Shown: positions 52,056 through 63,865, numbered from the stretch's first letter. The stretch: 64,000 nucleotides of DNA from Rodentibacter sp. Ppn85 (GCF_001999335.1 NZ_MLHS01000002.1:26764-90763), one strand, 5' to 3'. Translations and numbers: made by a program. Notes: generated by a model from the sequence alone, not told the origin.

Positions 52056-52624
52056 TATTTATTTGTTTCTAAAAGTGTTTTAACACCATTATCATTGATA
52101 AATTTTTCGTAACCAGCTGCAATCATGCGATATACTTGGTTAGTAATAGTATTCATAGGGTTAGAATCAAATTTTGATACGGTTACTTTGGTAGGAGAAT
52201 AATCTCTGTCCCATGCGGTTGAACCATTTTTTAAGATTTTGTAGTTAATTGTATAGCTAAAATCAACACTATATCCTAAGTCATCAATTTTTAGTTCTTT
52301 AACATTTCCTAAAAGTGTTAGATGACCTGTTCCAATTTTAACGTCTGTTAACATAAGTTCTTTAGCAGTAAAATGTTTAACTATTTCTGCGATACTTCTA
52401 TCAAAATAGATTGTGTCTACAGCAGTATTCTCTGGTTGGCTTTCCCTTACTTTACCTATTTTAGCTGGTTCATAGGTAAATTCACCAAGTAAAATAGATG
52501 AGTTTATTTTAGTGTAATTTTGTGATTGGTAACTGTTTTCTGAGCTTGTTCTATTAACCGTTGCGGAGCAACCAGTAAGGATTAATACGACAGTTAATAA
52601 TAAAATTGAGATGAATTTTTTCAT
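52055..52624 (-). CDS. Putative lipoprotein of unknown function
   Basis: A 189-residue protein with a type II signal peptide: basic MKKF, a hydrophobic stretch, and the lipobox LTGC at about residues 16-19, giving a Cys-anchored lipoprotein. The mature part is rich in Ser, Thr, Asn and Lys, with segments such as GEFTYEPAKIGKV and FSYTINYKIL suggesting beta strands. The start at 52624 follows AAGGAAATTAAT. I recognise no family. It faces the frameshifted regulator gene, and the base composition is more AT-rich than its neighbours. Confidence 0.75.
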   Translation of the reverse strand: MKKFISILLLTVVLILTGCSATVNRTSSENSYQSQNYTKINSSILLGEFTYEPAKIGKVRESQPENTAVDTIYFDRSIAEIVKHFTAKELMLTDVKIGTGHLTLLGNVKELKIDDLGYSVDFSYTINYKILKNGSTAWDRDYSPTKVTVSKFDSNPMNTITNQVYRMIAAGYEKFINDNGVKTLLETNK

Positions 52625-52751
52625 ATTAATTTCCTTCATGAAAATTGGTTCTAAGGAATTGCTATGCTATATTTAGCTCAAATTTAATCCAGTAACTCTA
52701 AGAGCTATTTGAAATGCTGAAAGAGTTAAAAAGTGACTAATAGGGTAAGTT

Positions 52752-53120
52752 ATGGAATCATCAGAAAAAAATTAAAATTATGCGTGAAATGAATCAGTGG
52801 ACGCAGGAGGAGGTCGCAGAAAACTAGGTATGTCCACGACTGGTTATGCCAAAATTGAACGAGGTCAAACGAATGTGAGCGTTGAGAAATTAAAGCAAAT
52901 CGCACAAGTTTTTAATGTTAATGTCGCACAGTTATTAGATGACGATGAACGCTTTGTAATTTGCTCTATTGGTGATAACCATTCTAACTATAGTAACTAT
53001 TTTGGTGCGAATGAGAAACTTGCCATTGAAAACGAGAAATTAAAGGAATTGCTTGCAGCCAAAGACAACGAGATTGAAGCGTTAAAGAAAGTGATCTCAC
53101 TATTAGAAAATAAAGAATAA
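52752..53120 (+). pseudogene. XRE-type HTH regulator with two frameshifts
   Basis: Read with corrections, the product starts MESSEKK, continues KIMREMNQWTQEEVAE, then KLGMSTTGYAKIERGQTNVS, a helix-turn-helix of the XRE/Cro type. It ends with a coiled coil (ENEKLKELLAAKDNEIEALK). Two single-base losses break it: one in an A-run at about 52764-52770 (seven A where eight are needed) and one at about 52822-52825 (four A where five are needed). Both lie in A-runs, so sequencing error or true decay are both possible. An open frame from 52797 lacks the first half of the HTH. Confidence 0.7.
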
Positions 53121-53128
53121 TTGGACAG

Positions 53129-53158
53129 AAAAGTGCGGTTGAAATTAACCGCACTTTT
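53129..53158. terminator. Uptake-signal hairpin between XRE gene and dapF
   Basis: AAGTGCGGT (53131-53139) and ACCGCACTT (53148-53156) pair across a short AT loop, between the convergent regulator remnant and dapF. Confidence 0.8.
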
Positions 53159-53163
53159 GGGGT

Positions 53164-53988
53164 TCAAAGCTGAATGCTCCCATCATAAATATGTGTAGCG
53201 TCACCCGTCATATAAAGCGGATGATTTTCCCCTTGCCATTCAATGGTAAGGCTGCCTCCCGGTAAATCCACTTGGACTTTATTATCAAGTAAGCCTTGCA
53301 TTATCCCCACTGCTGCTGCTGCACAGGCTCCGCTACCGCAGGCTTGGGTTTCACCGGCACCGCGTTCATAAACACGTAATTTAATGTGGTGGCGGTTAAT
53401 TATTTGCATAAATCCGACATTAACTCTTTCTGGGAAACGTTCGTGATTTTCTAATAGCGGCCCAAGTTGTTCGACATTTGCCGTGTGAATATCTTCCACT
53501 TGCACTACGCAATGGGGGTTTCCCATAGAAACCGCACCACATAAAACCGTTTGAATATCGGTACGTAAAATATAATTTTTTTCGAATTTATTGGCTATAA
53601 AAGGGATCTTTGCCGGTTCCCAAATAGGTTCACCCATATTTACCCGAATTTGCCCGTTGTCTTTTACGGTTAAAATCATTTTGCCTTTTTGCGTGCTGAC
53701 GGATATGTCTTTTTTATTGGTTAAACCTTTAAGTGTTACGAAGCGTGCAAAACAGCGCGCGCCGTTACCGCACTGCGATACCTCGCTACCGTCGGCATTA
53801 AAAATACGGTAATGAAAATCTAAATCGGGATCGTAAGGCGGCTCTACAATCAATAGTTGATCAAAACCAATTCCACGATGGCGATCTGCCAAACGTTTAA
53901 TGGTTTCGGGTGTGAAATAAACATTTTGTGTAATGGCATCGACCACGACAAAATCATTGCCTAAACCATGCATTTTGGAAAATTGCAT
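53164..53988 (-). CDS. dapF: Diaminopimelate epimerase
   Basis: A 274-residue enzyme converting LL- to meso-diaminopimelate for lysine and peptidoglycan. It starts [19 protein letters not shown]. The two catalytic cysteines are in [13 protein letters not shown] (about residue 74) and [13 protein letters not shown] (about residue 218), the paired acid/base thiols. It is a single gene between uptake-signal hairpins. Confidence 0.97.
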   Translation of the reverse strand: MQFSKMHGLGNDFVVVDAITQNVYFTPETIKRLADRHRGIGFDQLLIVEPPYDPDLDFHYRIFNADGSEVSQCGNGARCFARFVTLKGLTNKKDISVSTQKGKMILTVKDNGQIRVNMGEPIWEPAKIPFIANKFEKNYILRTDIQTVLCGAVSMGNPHCVVQVEDIHTANVEQLGPLLENHERFPERVNVGFMQIINRHHIKLRVYERGAGETQACGSGACAAAAVGIMQGLLDNKVQVDLPGGSLTIEWQGENHPLYMTGDATHIYDGSIQL

Positions 53989-54080
53989 TTCCGATCCTTA
54001 ATTCTTTTAAAACGATACTTCGGAATTATAGTAAGCAATGAATTGAATGGCAAACTTATGAAAATAAGAGGTAAAAATAA

Positions 54081-54112
54081 AAAAGTGCGGTTGATTTTAA
54101 CCGCACTTTATT
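54081..54112 (-). terminator. Uptake-signal hairpin after lexA
   Basis: AAGTGCGGT (54083-54091) and ACCGCACTT (54100-54108) form a stem. On the minus strand it is followed by TTTTTTATTTTT, a good terminator 10 bases after the lexA stop. Confidence 0.88.
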
Positions 54113-54121
54113 AGTTAAGAT

Positions 54122-54751
54122 TTACATCCATGCATTGTTACGGATAATCCCAACGGCAATCCCTTCAATTTCAAAGTTGGGTTGTTCCGCCAAATTTACG
54201 ACAATAGGCTGGAATTCTTCATTTTCGGCATGAAGGTAAACAATCGATCCTTTACGTTCAAAACGTTTTACGGTGACTTCATCCTCAATACGTGCGACAA
54301 CGACTTGCCCGTTTCGTACATCTTTTGTGCTATGTACCGCAAGTAAATCGCCGTCTAAAATGCCGATATCTTTCATTGATTGGCCGTAAACTTTCAATAA
54401 AAAATCCGCTTGCGGTTTAAACATACTGGCGTCTACGCTATAAGTCGCTTCAATATGTTGTTCGGCAAGAATCGGTTCGCCTGCTGCAACCCGACCAATT
54501 AACGGTAAACCTTCCATTTCATCATTAGCACTATCACTATCACTTAAGATACGGATACCGCGTGATGCGCCGGCAACAATTTCAATTGCACCTTTTCGGG
54601 CGAGCGCTTTTAAATGTTCTTCAGCCGCATTAGGGGATTTAAACCCCAGCTCACGAGAAATCTCTGCACGGGTTGGGGGCATACCGGTAGTTTCTAAGTG
54701 TCGCTTTAATAAATCCAACACTTCCTGTTGTCTATTGGTTAATGGTTTCAT
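54122..54751 (-). CDS. lexA: SOS repressor LexA
   Basis: A 209-residue repressor of the DNA damage response. The N-terminal winged helix includes [20 protein letters not shown]. The self-cleavage site Ala90-Gly91 lies in GRVAAGEP; the catalytic Ser125 in [10 protein letters not shown] and Lys162 in VTVKRF are present. I choose the ATG at 54751, 6 bases after GGAG; a GTG two codons upstream is possible. Two LexA boxes overlap its promoter region, so it is autoregulated. Confidence 0.97.
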   Translation of the reverse strand: MKPLTNRQQEVLDLLKRHLETTGMPPTRAEISRELGFKSPNAAEEHLKALARKGAIEIVAGASRGIRILSDSDSANDEMEGLPLIGRVAAGEPILAEQHIEATYSVDASMFKPQADFLLKVYGQSMKDIGILDGDLLAVHSTKDVRNGQVVVARIEDEVTVKRFERKGSIVYLHAENEEFQPIVVNLAEQPNFEIEGIAVGIIRNNAWM

Positions 54752-54759
54752 ATCCACTC

Positions 54760-54796
54760 CTGTCCTTATATACAGATTTTTTGATATTATATACAG
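54760..54796 (-). promoter_or_regulatory. Tandem LexA (SOS) boxes upstream of lexA
   Basis: The box nearer to lexA is CTGTCCTTATATACAG (54760-54775, palindromic CTG-N10-CAG). The second, CTGTATATAATATCAA on the minus strand (54781-54796), matches five of six outer positions. Centres are 21 bases apart, as in E. coli lexA. They lie in the gap shared with divergent plsB. Confidence 0.85.
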
Positions 54797-54912
54797 AGGA
54801 CAGGCTATTGCAACTGTTATTTATATTCTATAGAAAAATTTTAAGGAGTGATTAAAGAGGCTTATGTGGTATCATTGCGGCGATAATTGAATAACTAAAA
54901 GAGAACCTAATT

Positions 54913-57342
54913 ATGTCGAGTATCGTGAATGCTTATCGTAAATTATTGGAATTTCCACTGTCATTCTTGGTAAAAAATAATCCTATTCCTGTTAATCCTA
55001 TCGAAGAGCTTCAACTTAATCTTTTGCAACCTATTGTCTATGTTCTGCCTTACACTTCACAAACCGATTTTGTTATTTTTCGCCGTAATTGTCTGAGTGT
55101 CGGTTTACCTGACCCGGCAGAAAAAAATGAAATACAGGGGATGACGTTGCCCCGCTATGTGTATCTGGACGAAGGTCGTCGCTTTTTTAAATCCAAAGGG
55201 GCGAAAGATGAAACCATTCAAATTTTTAATAAATACTTGGAATTACACCGCACTTTTGAAGATTTAGATGTGCAAATTGTGCCGGTTTCAGTACTTTGGG
55301 GACGCTCTCCGGGACATGAGAATAAAACGGGTTTACCTAATTTGCGTTTACTAAACAGTATGCAGAAAACTTTTGCTGCAATTTGGTTTGGGCGTGATAC
55401 TTTTGTGCGTTTTTCTCAAGCGGTTTCATTGCGTGATATGGCAAATATGCACGGTTCTGATGAAAAAATGGCGCAAAAATTAGCACGGGTTGCCAAAATG
55501 CACTTTGCACGCCAACGTATTTCTGCAACAGGTCCGCGCTTGCCGAACCGTGAGGCAATGTTTAATAAATTATTGCAATCAGCGCCGATTCAAGCAGCGA
55601 TTGATGATGAAGCAAAAAGTAAAAATATCAGCCGTGAAAAAGCCGAGAAAGAGGCTTATAAAATTTTAGATGAAATTGCTGCGGATGTTAGTCATTCGAG
55701 CCTACGTGCAGCGGACCGTTTTTTGCGTTGGTTATGGAATAAATTGTATTCCGGTATTGACGTGCAAAATGCGGATCGCGTCCGTAAACTTGCTCTTGAA
55801 GGCCATGAAATTGTTTATGTGCCTTGTCATCGTAGCCATATCGACTACTTATTGCTTTCCTATGTTCTTTATCATCAAGGGCTCGTGCCGCCTCATATTG
55901 CGGCAGGAATTAATCTGAATTTCTGGCCGGTAGGGAGTCTATTCCGAAGCTGGGGGGCATTTTTTATTCGCCGTACTTTCAAAGGAAATCGTCTCTATTC
56001 GGCAATTTTCCGTGAGTATTTAGCGGAATTATTCCATCGTGGTTATTCTGTGGAATATTTTATTGAAGGTGGACGTTCGCGTACCGGTCGTTTGCTTGCA
56101 CCGAAAACCGGTATGATGTCGATGACATTGCAAGCACTTCAACATCATCAAACCAGACCTATTTCCGTTGTGCCGGTGTATGTCGGTTATGAGCACGTAT
56201 TGGAGGTAGATACTTACGCTAAGGAATTACGCGGAGCGGAAAAAGAAAAAGAAAACGCAGGTTTAGTGTTGCGTGTGATTAAAAAATTGCGGAATTTAGG
56301 GCAAGGTTTTGTTAATTTTGGAGAACCTATTACATTATCAAATTATTTGAACCAACATTTCCCCGATTGGAAAGAAAATCACCATGAGGAAAAACCGCAA
56401 TGGTTTAACCATGCAGTGGGCAAAATTTCCGAGCAAGTGATGATAAATATTAATAAAGCAGCGGCAGTTAATGCGATGAATTTGGTTGGAATGGCGTTAC
56501 TTTCTTCCCGTCAACGCGCGCTTTCCCGTGAACAATTGGTTGAACAACTCGATAGTTACCAACAAATGTTACAACAAGCGCCTTATTCGGAAGATATGGT
56601 GATCCCAAAAGATTCTTCTGAAACAATGTTAGAGCATGTGCTGAGCCTTGATCGTGTCGGTGTGCTGGTAGAAAAAGATAATTTTGGTGAAATCGTTCGC
56701 CTTGAACGAACCTCCGCAGTATTAATGACTTACTATCGCAACAATATTCAGCACGCTTTTGTACTCCCGTCTTTAGTGGCAAGCATTATTTTGCATTATG
56801 AAACTATTCAAAAAGATTTATTATTGGACGCTATGAGTAAAATTTACCCATTCTTAAAAGGGGAATTGTTTTTACATTTCAGCCAGGACGAATTAAGGGT
56901 ACAAATTGGGAAAGTCATTGCTGAATTTACTCGTCAGGAAGTCATTTATTCTAGCGAAAATTTATTTTCAATGAATCGACCGAAAGTGCGTATTTTACAA
57001 CTTTGGGCGGCTGGAGTGCGTGAAATTTTACAACGCTATTATATTACGGTGACAATTTTGCAAAAAGACCCGCAAATTTCTCGTGCTACATTGGAAAAAG
57101 AAAGTCAATTGGTTGCGCAACGTCTTTCTGTGTTGCACGGTATTAATGCGCCAGAATTTTTTGATAAAGCGGTATTCTCTACCTTCATCGCTAGTTTGAA
57201 AAACGAAGATTATTTCGATGAACAAGGTAACGGCAATCTTACCCATTTAGATGAGCTTTCTTCTGTTCTTGAACATCTCATTTCAACAGAGATCAGTTTG
57301 ACTATTAAAGGTACCGTTGAAAAGGCTGAAGAAATTAAATAG
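54913..57342 (+). CDS. plsB: Glycerol-3-phosphate 1-O-acyltransferase PlsB
   Basis: An 809-residue membrane-associated enzyme that makes lysophosphatidate from acyl-ACP or acyl-CoA. Acyltransferase block I is [14 protein letters not shown] (HxxxxD, about residues 302-315). Block II is the [17 protein letters not shown] region, block III is [17 protein letters not shown] and block IV is [14 protein letters not shown]. Its neighbour lexA, transcribed divergently, is as in E. coli. PlsY is also encoded here, so two acyl-transfer routes coexist. Confidence 0.96.
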   Translation: MSSIVNAYRKLLEFPLSFLVKNNPIPVNPIEELQLNLLQPIVYVLPYTSQTDFVIFRRNCLSVGLPDPAEKNEIQGMTLPRYVYLDEGRRFFKSKGAKDETIQIFNKYLELHRTFEDLDVQIVPVSVLWGRSPGHENKTGLPNLRLLNSMQKTFAAIWFGRDTFVRFSQAVSLRDMANMHGSDEKMAQKLARVAKMHFARQRISATGPRLPNREAMFNKLLQSAPIQAAIDDEAKSKNISREKAEKEAYKILDEIAADVSHSSLRAADRFLRWLWNKLYSGIDVQNADRVRKLALEGHEIVYVPCHRSHIDYLLLSYVLYHQGLVPPHIAAGINLNFWPVGSLFRSWGAFFIRRTFKGNRLYSAIFREYLAELFHRGYSVEYFIEGGRSRTGRLLAPKTGMMSMTLQALQHHQTRPISVVPVYVGYEHVLEVDTYAKELRGAEKEKENAGLVLRVIKKLRNLGQGFVNFGEPITLSNYLNQHFPDWKENHHEEKPQWFNHAVGKISEQVMININKAAAVNAMNLVGMALLSSRQRALSREQLVEQLDSYQQMLQQAPYSEDMVIPKDSSETMLEHVLSLDRVGVLVEKDNFGEIVRLERTSAVLMTYYRNNIQHAFVLPSLVASIILHYETIQKDLLLDAMSKIYPFLKGELFLHFSQDELRVQIGKVIAEFTRQEVIYSSENLFSMNRPKVRILQLWAAGVREILQRYYITVTILQKDPQISRATLEKESQLVAQRLSVLHGINAPEFFDKAVFSTFIASLKNEDYFDEQGNGNLTHLDELSSVLEHLISTEISLTIKGTVEKAEEIK

Positions 57343-57438
57343 TGTAAAAGTGCGGTTAAAATTTACTGTATTATCAAGCGAAACCGATTGATACGGATAG
57401 AGCAATATCTTGCCTACCTATCAAAGGGGATGCTCTAT

Positions 57439-57475
57439 TAAAAAGCGGGCTAAATTACTTAGCTCGCTTTTATTA
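57439..57475 (+). terminator. Intrinsic terminator after plsB
   Basis: AAAGCGGGCTAA pairs with TTAGCTCGCTTT (one G-T pair) across ATTAC, followed by TATTAT. It lies 100 bases after the plsB stop; an uptake signal lies between. Confidence 0.8.
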
Positions 57476-57551
57476 TAGGCAAACATAGTTTGGCTATAAA
57501 AAACATACGCTATGCGTATGGAATCAAAAAGCTTAAGCGGTGAGCAAAAAA

Positions 57552-57603
57552 ATCCTCCTATAATAAATAAGGCTGACAACCATAATTCAACATATAGGAG
57601 GAT
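57552..57603 (+). promoter_or_regulatory. Stem-loop sequestering the IS200 transposase ribosome site
   Basis: ATCCTCCTATA (57552-57562) is perfectly complementary to TATAGGAGGAT (57593-57603), which contains the AGGAGG ribosome site of tnpA. The 11-bp stem with a 30-base loop would block translation initiation, the way IS200 keeps transposase expression low. Confidence 0.75.
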
Positions 57604-57608
57604 AAGTC

Positions 57609-58074
57609 ATAGCAAGTCAATCCAATGACGATTCAAGTCTATCACACACAAGATAGAATGGTAAGTACCATATAGTCTTTATCCCGAAGTATCGAAGAAA
57701 GGCAATTTATGGAAAGTTGCGAGTAGATATTGGAGGGGTATTAAGGCAATTGTGTAGTTATAAAGAAGTCCAAATTCTGGAAGCTCATGCAATGAAAGAG
57801 CATATTCATATGCTTTTGAAGATTCCCCTCCAAATTGGCAGTATCAAGTTTTATGGGATACCAGAAAGGTAAATCTTCGCTGATGATATTTGAAAGGCAT
57901 ACGAATCTGAAATATCAATATGGGAATAGACCCTTTTGGGCAAAGGGTTACTATGTAAGTATAGTAGGGTTAAACACAAAAGTAGTCGAAGAATATATAA
58001 GGAATCAAGAAAAAGAAGATATGATTCAGGATAATTTATCGAAGAAAGAATATGTAGACCCCTTTAAGGGGTAG
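57609..58074 (+). pseudogene. tnpA: IS200 transposase TnpA, several lesions
   Basis: The product resembles IS200 TnpA along its length: NGKYHIVFIPKYRRK, QILEAHAMKEHIHMLLKIP (with the HIH of the HUH motif) and AVSSFMGYQKGKSSLM, then KGYYVSIVGLNTKVVEEYIR with the catalytic Tyr region. The frame is broken three times. The expected start is ATA at 57609 instead of ATG. A TAG at 57654-57656 replaces the Trp of the TRWN motif. A frameshift lies near 57830. It is clearly dead; the HUH and Tyr residues persist. Confidence 0.85.
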
Positions 58075-58202
58075 GACATGAAGTGATTGTGCGGTTGTCA
58101 GTTTTTCACATGCCCCTTGAGGGGTATGTGAAGTCCTAGGCCCTTATAGGGTCGCCTAAAAACCGCCCGTTTTATGGGCGGATTGTTATTTTTTGTAATA
58201 GA

Positions 58203-58751
58203 TTATTTAATTACGCCACACGCCATACGGGAACCGCCACCGCCAAGAGGTGCAGGGCTATCGGAGTGATTATCACCGCCGGCATGAATCATGATGGAAT
58301 GACCGCGAACCTCATCTAAATGTTTAATACGAGGAGCCAGAACAGGATTGGTTGCACTACCGTCAGGCAGTGCGGTTAATGCAGGTAAATCACCTAAATG
58401 AGCATCATCTTGCCAAGGGTAGCCGTGTTGTTTGGTCTCTTTTGGATCCCAGTGACCGCCGGCTGCCAAGCCCGCAGTGAGTTTACCGTCTTTTTCTTTT
58501 GGTTCGCAGCTTGGATTTTGGTGCAGATGGAAACCGTGTAAACCTGCCGTTAAGTCTTGTAAATTCGGCGTAAATACTAAACCGTAGGCAGATTCGGTGA
58601 TCGTGACTGTTCCCACATCTTTATTACCATTGACCGGATCAAGTTGTTGTACTTTGACTTCAATTGATTTATCGGTTGCTGGTTGTGCATTTGCTAAGGC
58701 TGATGTGCACACGGCAGTTAATGTTAATGCTAAGAGAGTTTTGAGGTTCAT
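58203..58751 (-). CDS. sodC: Periplasmic Cu,Zn superoxide dismutase
   Basis: A 182-residue secreted enzyme that dismutates superoxide outside the cytoplasm. A signal peptide covers about residues 1-20 (cleavage after ALANA). Metal ligands are [10 protein letters not shown] (His pair), [20 protein letters not shown] and [12 protein letters not shown]; the disulfide cysteines are in PSC and MACGVI. It lacks the N-terminal His-rich extension seen in some Haemophilus SodC proteins. A strong hairpin of the neighbouring IS remnant lies just downstream. Confidence 0.96.
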   Translation of the reverse strand: MNLKTLLALTLTAVCTSALANAQPATDKSIEVKVQQLDPVNGNKDVGTVTITESAYGLVFTPNLQDLTAGLHGFHLHQNPSCEPKEKDGKLTAGLAAGGHWDPKETKQHGYPWQDDAHLGDLPALTALPDGSATNPVLAPRIKHLDEVRGHSIMIHAGGDNHSDSPAPLGGGGSRMACGVIK

Positions 58752-58819
58752 ATAGACTCCTTTGTTGTTGAAGATTCTCCGTTATTATAATGAAATATTG
58801 AACAATTATCCGATAAGAT

Positions 58820-60478
58820 TTATTGCGCAATTTTTAATGTTTGATAGAGATAGTGGCGATAGTCATTGACGAACTGGTTATTTAGGCTATCTTCCAGTTT
58901 TCCTTCACTTAATCGACGCATCGCTTTATTGGCTTTCATAAAATCATCTTGTACCGCTAATCCGGCAACATCTAACAATAAACCGCCGGCAAAGGCAAGA
59001 TCGAGGAAATCTTGTTCTTGCTTAAATGGCGTTGTTACGTTACTTCTAACGACAAATTGAGTGATGTAATCAGGGAAAGTAAAATCGCCTTTTTTTGCCG
59101 GAATGGCGTTATCAAATGCCACTTGATGATCGCCGAAATAGCCAAATACAAAAGGTTTGTTACGTTGATGTAAATATTCATCCATTTTTTCAATGGCTTC
59201 ATTGAGCGAGACAATACGTTGCGTATAATCGTTTAATGATGAAATGCTTTTTGCCCCAATATTTGGCATTTCAAGGTTGTAGATATTTTCCATCTCAAGA
59301 TCATAGGGGCCGTGTTCACGCATAGTGAGCACATAAACAAACATCGGCTGAGTAACTTTTTCAAGTGCCGGATGTTTTTTCTTTAAAATCATACGCGTGT
59401 ATTCCATCATTTCTTCGCTACTGATTGTCCACAAATTTTTACTAAACGGCGCAGGATAGCCGAGATCTTGTGGCTGTAACATCAAATCGAAACCGAAATG
59501 CTCATAGGCTGATTTTGCATTGTAGTTTCCCTTGGTAAACGGCGAAAGCGCCACGCAGAAATAGCCTTGATCACGTAAATTTTTTACTAAACCGGATTGT
59601 ATATGCGGCACGACGGAATAAAACACGCCGCTGGCAAGGGCACCAAAATCCGTAGAAGGCACTCCTGCAAGAAAAGCAAACTCAGATTTCCAGGTTGCAC
59701 CGGCAAAGGTGTGGACGCGAAGTGGCGACATAAAAACCGTATCTGATTGGTGTTCAAACATAGGTAATGGCGGAATGTTTTGTTTGGTAAAAGCAAACCG
59801 GTGCGGATTAAGTGTGGATTCTAACAATGCTACTACAATGTCTGGTTTGGTAGTTGAACTTTGTTCTGTTTGTTCGGCATAAAGTGCGGTCATTTTTTTC
59901 GTAAAATTTTCGCTTTTGCCTGAAAATTGTGGCACTTTAAAGAAAATACCCCGACAAGACATTGGCAGATTCAAGAATACATCACGACCATCATCAGGTA
60001 AAGAATCAAGCCAAACCTGTAAAGCATGGGAATTTTTGGAATAATGCCACATTAATGTGAAGCTGCTGAAAAATAAAATTACACCGAAAATATGTCCGAT
60101 TGCGCCAAGGGATTCCACATCAGACCAAGCGAAAATTGCAAAACCGAGTAAAGCAAGTAAGCCAATAACACCACCAAGCGCACCTTTATAGTGCATTAAA
60201 GTTTCCCAGTTTCGCCAATCGACAACAAGAAAAAAATCAGAAATAAGCAAAGGTTGTTTGTAATAATGAATTTTTAGGCGATGGAATAACATCAGTACCA
60301 CAAAAAGCACTGAAGTAAAATTTAGTGCGCGTTGCCATTGTCCGGAAAGCGCAAGCATACCGCCGAAGAAGAACACAAAGAGCGAAATGGCGAAAAAATA
60401 CGTCCAGCGGTAATGGGAGTTGATGATAAAAATCACTGCAGCGATCGTGAATAAGGCTAAAAAAATGTAAGCAATCAT
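58820..60478 (-). CDS. LTA-synthase-like/sulfatase-fold membrane protein
   Basis: A 552-residue protein with about five N-terminal membrane segments (residues 1-150) and a periplasmic alkaline phosphatase-superfamily domain. The metal-bound nucleophile is the Thr in GATWKSEFAFLAG, near residue 260. Other metal-site pieces are ALLEST, TMREHGPYD and YFGDHQV. This is the fold of MdoB, LtaS and phosphoethanolamine transferases. It probably moves phosphoglycerol or phosphoethanolamine to an envelope sugar or lipid; the acceptor is unknown. It is next to sodC on the same strand, 68 bases upstream. Confidence 0.85.
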   Translation of the reverse strand: MIAYIFLALFTIAAVIFIINSHYRWTYFFAISLFVFFFGGMLALSGQWQRALNFTSVLFVVLMLFHRLKIHYYKQPLLISDFFLVVDWRNWETLMHYKGALGGVIGLLALLGFAIFAWSDVESLGAIGHIFGVILFFSSFTLMWHYSKNSHALQVWLDSLPDDGRDVFLNLPMSCRGIFFKVPQFSGKSENFTKKMTALYAEQTEQSSTTKPDIVVALLESTLNPHRFAFTKQNIPPLPMFEHQSDTVFMSPLRVHTFAGATWKSEFAFLAGVPSTDFGALASGVFYSVVPHIQSGLVKNLRDQGYFCVALSPFTKGNYNAKSAYEHFGFDLMLQPQDLGYPAPFSKNLWTISSEEMMEYTRMILKKKHPALEKVTQPMFVYVLTMREHGPYDLEMENIYNLEMPNIGAKSISSLNDYTQRIVSLNEAIEKMDEYLHQRNKPFVFGYFGDHQVAFDNAIPAKKGDFTFPDYITQFVVRSNVTTPFKQEQDFLDLAFAGGLLLDVAGLAVQDDFMKANKAMRRLSEGKLEDSLNNQFVNDYRHYLYQTLKIAQ

Positions 60479-60653
60479 GGTATTCCTAATTCTTAAAAAA
60501 TATCGTTGGAGATGATAGAGACAAGGGTTGGGCGTGTCAAACGCTACGACGGAATATTTGTTGGAGAAAAGTGCGGTTGATTTTTGAGAGGTTTTTGATA
60601 AAAAATGGCGAGCCTGAATAGCAAACCCGCCGATTTTACTTTCCGAGTGAAAA

Positions 60654-61256
60654 TTAACGCAAAAATGCCGGAATATTTTTCTCGTATTCTGCGATTTTAT
60701 CTTCGTGTTGAAGGGTTAAGCCGATATTATCTAAGCCGTTTAATAAGCAATGACGGCGGAATTCGTCCAGTTCAAAGTGATAAACTTTGTCACCTGTGGT
60801 AACGGTCATGGTTTCCAAATCCACATGAATTTGTTTGCCTTCGTTTGCCCATATCCATTGGAAAATTTCTTCTACTTCTTGTTCGCTCAAACGAATCGGC
60901 AACATATGGTTGTTCAAACTATTGTTGTAGAAAATATCCGCAAAACTTGGGGCGATCATCACTTTAAAACCGTAATCGGCAAGTGCCCAAGGCGCGTGTT
61001 CACGGGACGAACCACAACCGAGGTTTTTACGCGCGAGCAAAATTGTTGCGCCTTGATATTGTGGGAAATTGAGTACAAATTCCGGATTAGGCTGTGTGCC
61101 TTCTACATCTAAATAACGCCACTCGTGGAATAAATGTTTGCCAAAACCTACGCGTGTAATGGCTTGTAAAAATTGTTTTGGAATGATGGCATCGGTGTCC
61201 ACATTGGCTGCATCCAAGGGTACCGCTAAGCCTGAAAGTTGTTTAAATCCTGCCAT
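60654..61256 (-). CDS. leuD: 3-isopropylmalate dehydratase small subunit
   Basis: A 200-residue subunit that pairs with LeuC to isomerise isopropylmalate in leucine synthesis. Features are [32 protein letters not shown] (the swivelling-domain signature) and [14 protein letters not shown]. It follows leuC with a 24-base gap and ends leuB-leuC-leuD. Confidence 0.97.
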   Translation of the reverse strand: MAGFKQLSGLAVPLDAANVDTDAIIPKQFLQAITRVGFGKHLFHEWRYLDVEGTQPNPEFVLNFPQYQGATILLARKNLGCGSSREHAPWALADYGFKVMIAPSFADIFYNNSLNNHMLPIRLSEQEVEEIFQWIWANEGKQIHVDLETMTVTTGDKVYHFELDEFRRHCLLNGLDNIGLTLQHEDKIAEYEKNIPAFLR

Positions 61257-61280
61257 TTTTGTTTTCCTCTTTTTCGAGTC

Positions 61281-62690
61281 TTAATTTAACGCCACATCGC
61301 GAATATCGACAAATTTACCGAACATCCCAGCAGCGGCAGCCATTGCCGGGCTGACTAAGTGTGTGCGTCCGTTACGACCTTGGCGGCCTTCAAAGTTACG
61401 ATTGCTGGTAGAGGCGCAGCGCTCCCATTCGCCTAAACGATCGTCATTCATCCCTAAGCACATGGAGCAGCCCGGGTTACGCCATTCCGCACCCGCTGCG
61501 ATAAAAATTTTATCTAAGCCTTCTTTTTCCGCTTGTTCTTTTACCAAGCCGGAACCTGGCACGACTAAAATGCGCTTCACGTTATCCGCTTTTTTACGCC
61601 CTTTCATCACCGCTGCTGCGGCACGTAAATCTTCAATACGTGCATTGGTGCAAGAACCGATAAAGACTTGATCCACGGAAATATTCTTTAAATTGGCATT
61701 GGCTTCCAAACCAATGTACTGCAAGGCTTTTTCTGCCGAAGCACGGGTAACGGGATCGTCTATTTCCGTTGGATTTGGCACTAACTGATTGATACCAATC
61801 ACCTGGCCCGGGTTGGTTCCCCAAGTAACCTGTGGTGCAATATCTTTTGCTTCCAATGTAACAACGGTATCAAATTGCGCATTTTCATCGGATTTTAAGG
61901 TTTTCCAGTATTCAACGGCATCATCCCAATCCTTACCTTTAGGTGCGTGAGGACGCCCTTTCAAGTATTCAAAGGTGGTTTCATCCGGTGCGATTAGGCC
62001 TGCTTTTGCGCCCATTTCAATCGCCATATTGCATACGGTCATTCTGCCTTCCATTGAAAGATCACGGATAGCCTCTCCACAAAATTCTACAACGTGTCCT
62101 GTTCCGCCCGCCATGGTGGTTTTGCCGATGATGGCAAGGATAATATCTTTTGCGGTAATGCCGGGTGCGACTTTTCCACGCACTTCGATCTTCATATTTT
62201 TCGCACGGGCCTGCTTTAACGTTTGGGTGGCTAAAACGTGTTCTACTTCTGATGTACCTATACCGAATGCCAATGCGCCGAATGCGCCGTGAGTTGCGGT
62301 GTGTGAGTCACCGCAAACGATAGTCATACCCGGAAGGGTTAAGCCCTGTTCCGGCCCCATCACGTGTACAATACCTTGTTCTTTGGTATTCATATCGAAT
62401 AGCTGAATACCGGTGGCTTTAGTATTTTTTTCAAGCTCTAACACCTGAATTTTTGCTTGCCCTTCTAATTTATTCACATCACGTATTTGCGTTGAAATAC
62501 TATGATCCATTGTGCCGAACGTTTTGCCTACCTGGCGGACTTGGCGACCAGCAACACGTAAGCCGTCAAAGGCTTGCGGGCTGGTGACTTCGTGGATCAA
62601 ATGGCGGTTAATATACAAAATCGGTGTTTCGCCTTCCGCTTCGTACACTACGTGTGCATCGAATAATTTTTCATAAAGTGTTTTTGCCAT
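61281..62690 (-). CDS. leuC: 3-isopropylmalate dehydratase large subunit
   Basis: A 469-residue aconitase-family protein carrying the [4Fe-4S] cluster. Cluster cysteines are in [12 protein letters not shown] and GCSMCLGMN; substrate-binding segments are [20 protein letters not shown] and [15 protein letters not shown]. It works as a heterodimer with LeuD. It lies between leuB and leuD on the minus strand, separated from leuB by two inverted uptake signals. Confidence 0.97.
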   Translation of the reverse strand: MAKTLYEKLFDAHVVYEAEGETPILYINRHLIHEVTSPQAFDGLRVAGRQVRQVGKTFGTMDHSISTQIRDVNKLEGQAKIQVLELEKNTKATGIQLFDMNTKEQGIVHVMGPEQGLTLPGMTIVCGDSHTATHGAFGALAFGIGTSEVEHVLATQTLKQARAKNMKIEVRGKVAPGITAKDIILAIIGKTTMAGGTGHVVEFCGEAIRDLSMEGRMTVCNMAIEMGAKAGLIAPDETTFEYLKGRPHAPKGKDWDDAVEYWKTLKSDENAQFDTVVTLEAKDIAPQVTWGTNPGQVIGINQLVPNPTEIDDPVTRASAEKALQYIGLEANANLKNISVDQVFIGSCTNARIEDLRAAAAVMKGRKKADNVKRILVVPGSGLVKEQAEKEGLDKIFIAAGAEWRNPGCSMCLGMNDDRLGEWERCASTSNRNFEGRQGRNGRTHLVSPAMAAAAGMFGKFVDIRDVALN

Positions 62691-62761
62691 AAGGTTTTTC
62701 TCTATTTATTAGGATGAAAGTGCGGTTGAAAAACGAGTTAAATTTTGACCGCACTTTATGA

Positions 62762-63865
<1,104 letters not shown>

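Larger units (their letters stand above)
57504..58182 (+). mobile_element. Decayed IS200-family insertion sequence
   Basis: The element has a left hairpin CATACGC-TAT-GCGTATG (57504-57520), a 5' region that can hide its ribosome site, a broken TnpA gene (57609-58074) and right-hand hairpins, including CACATGCCCC/GGGGTATGTG (about 58109-58132) and CCGCCC/GGGCGG (about 58165-58183). The last hairpin may double as the sodC terminator. Exact ends cannot be set, since this family makes no target duplication. Confidence 0.75.

Noticed and set aside
52797..53120. Intact 107-residue regulator starting at 52797
   Set aside because: This frame starts inside the helix-turn-helix; the upstream half in other frames completes the XRE domain, so it is better read as a frameshifted gene.
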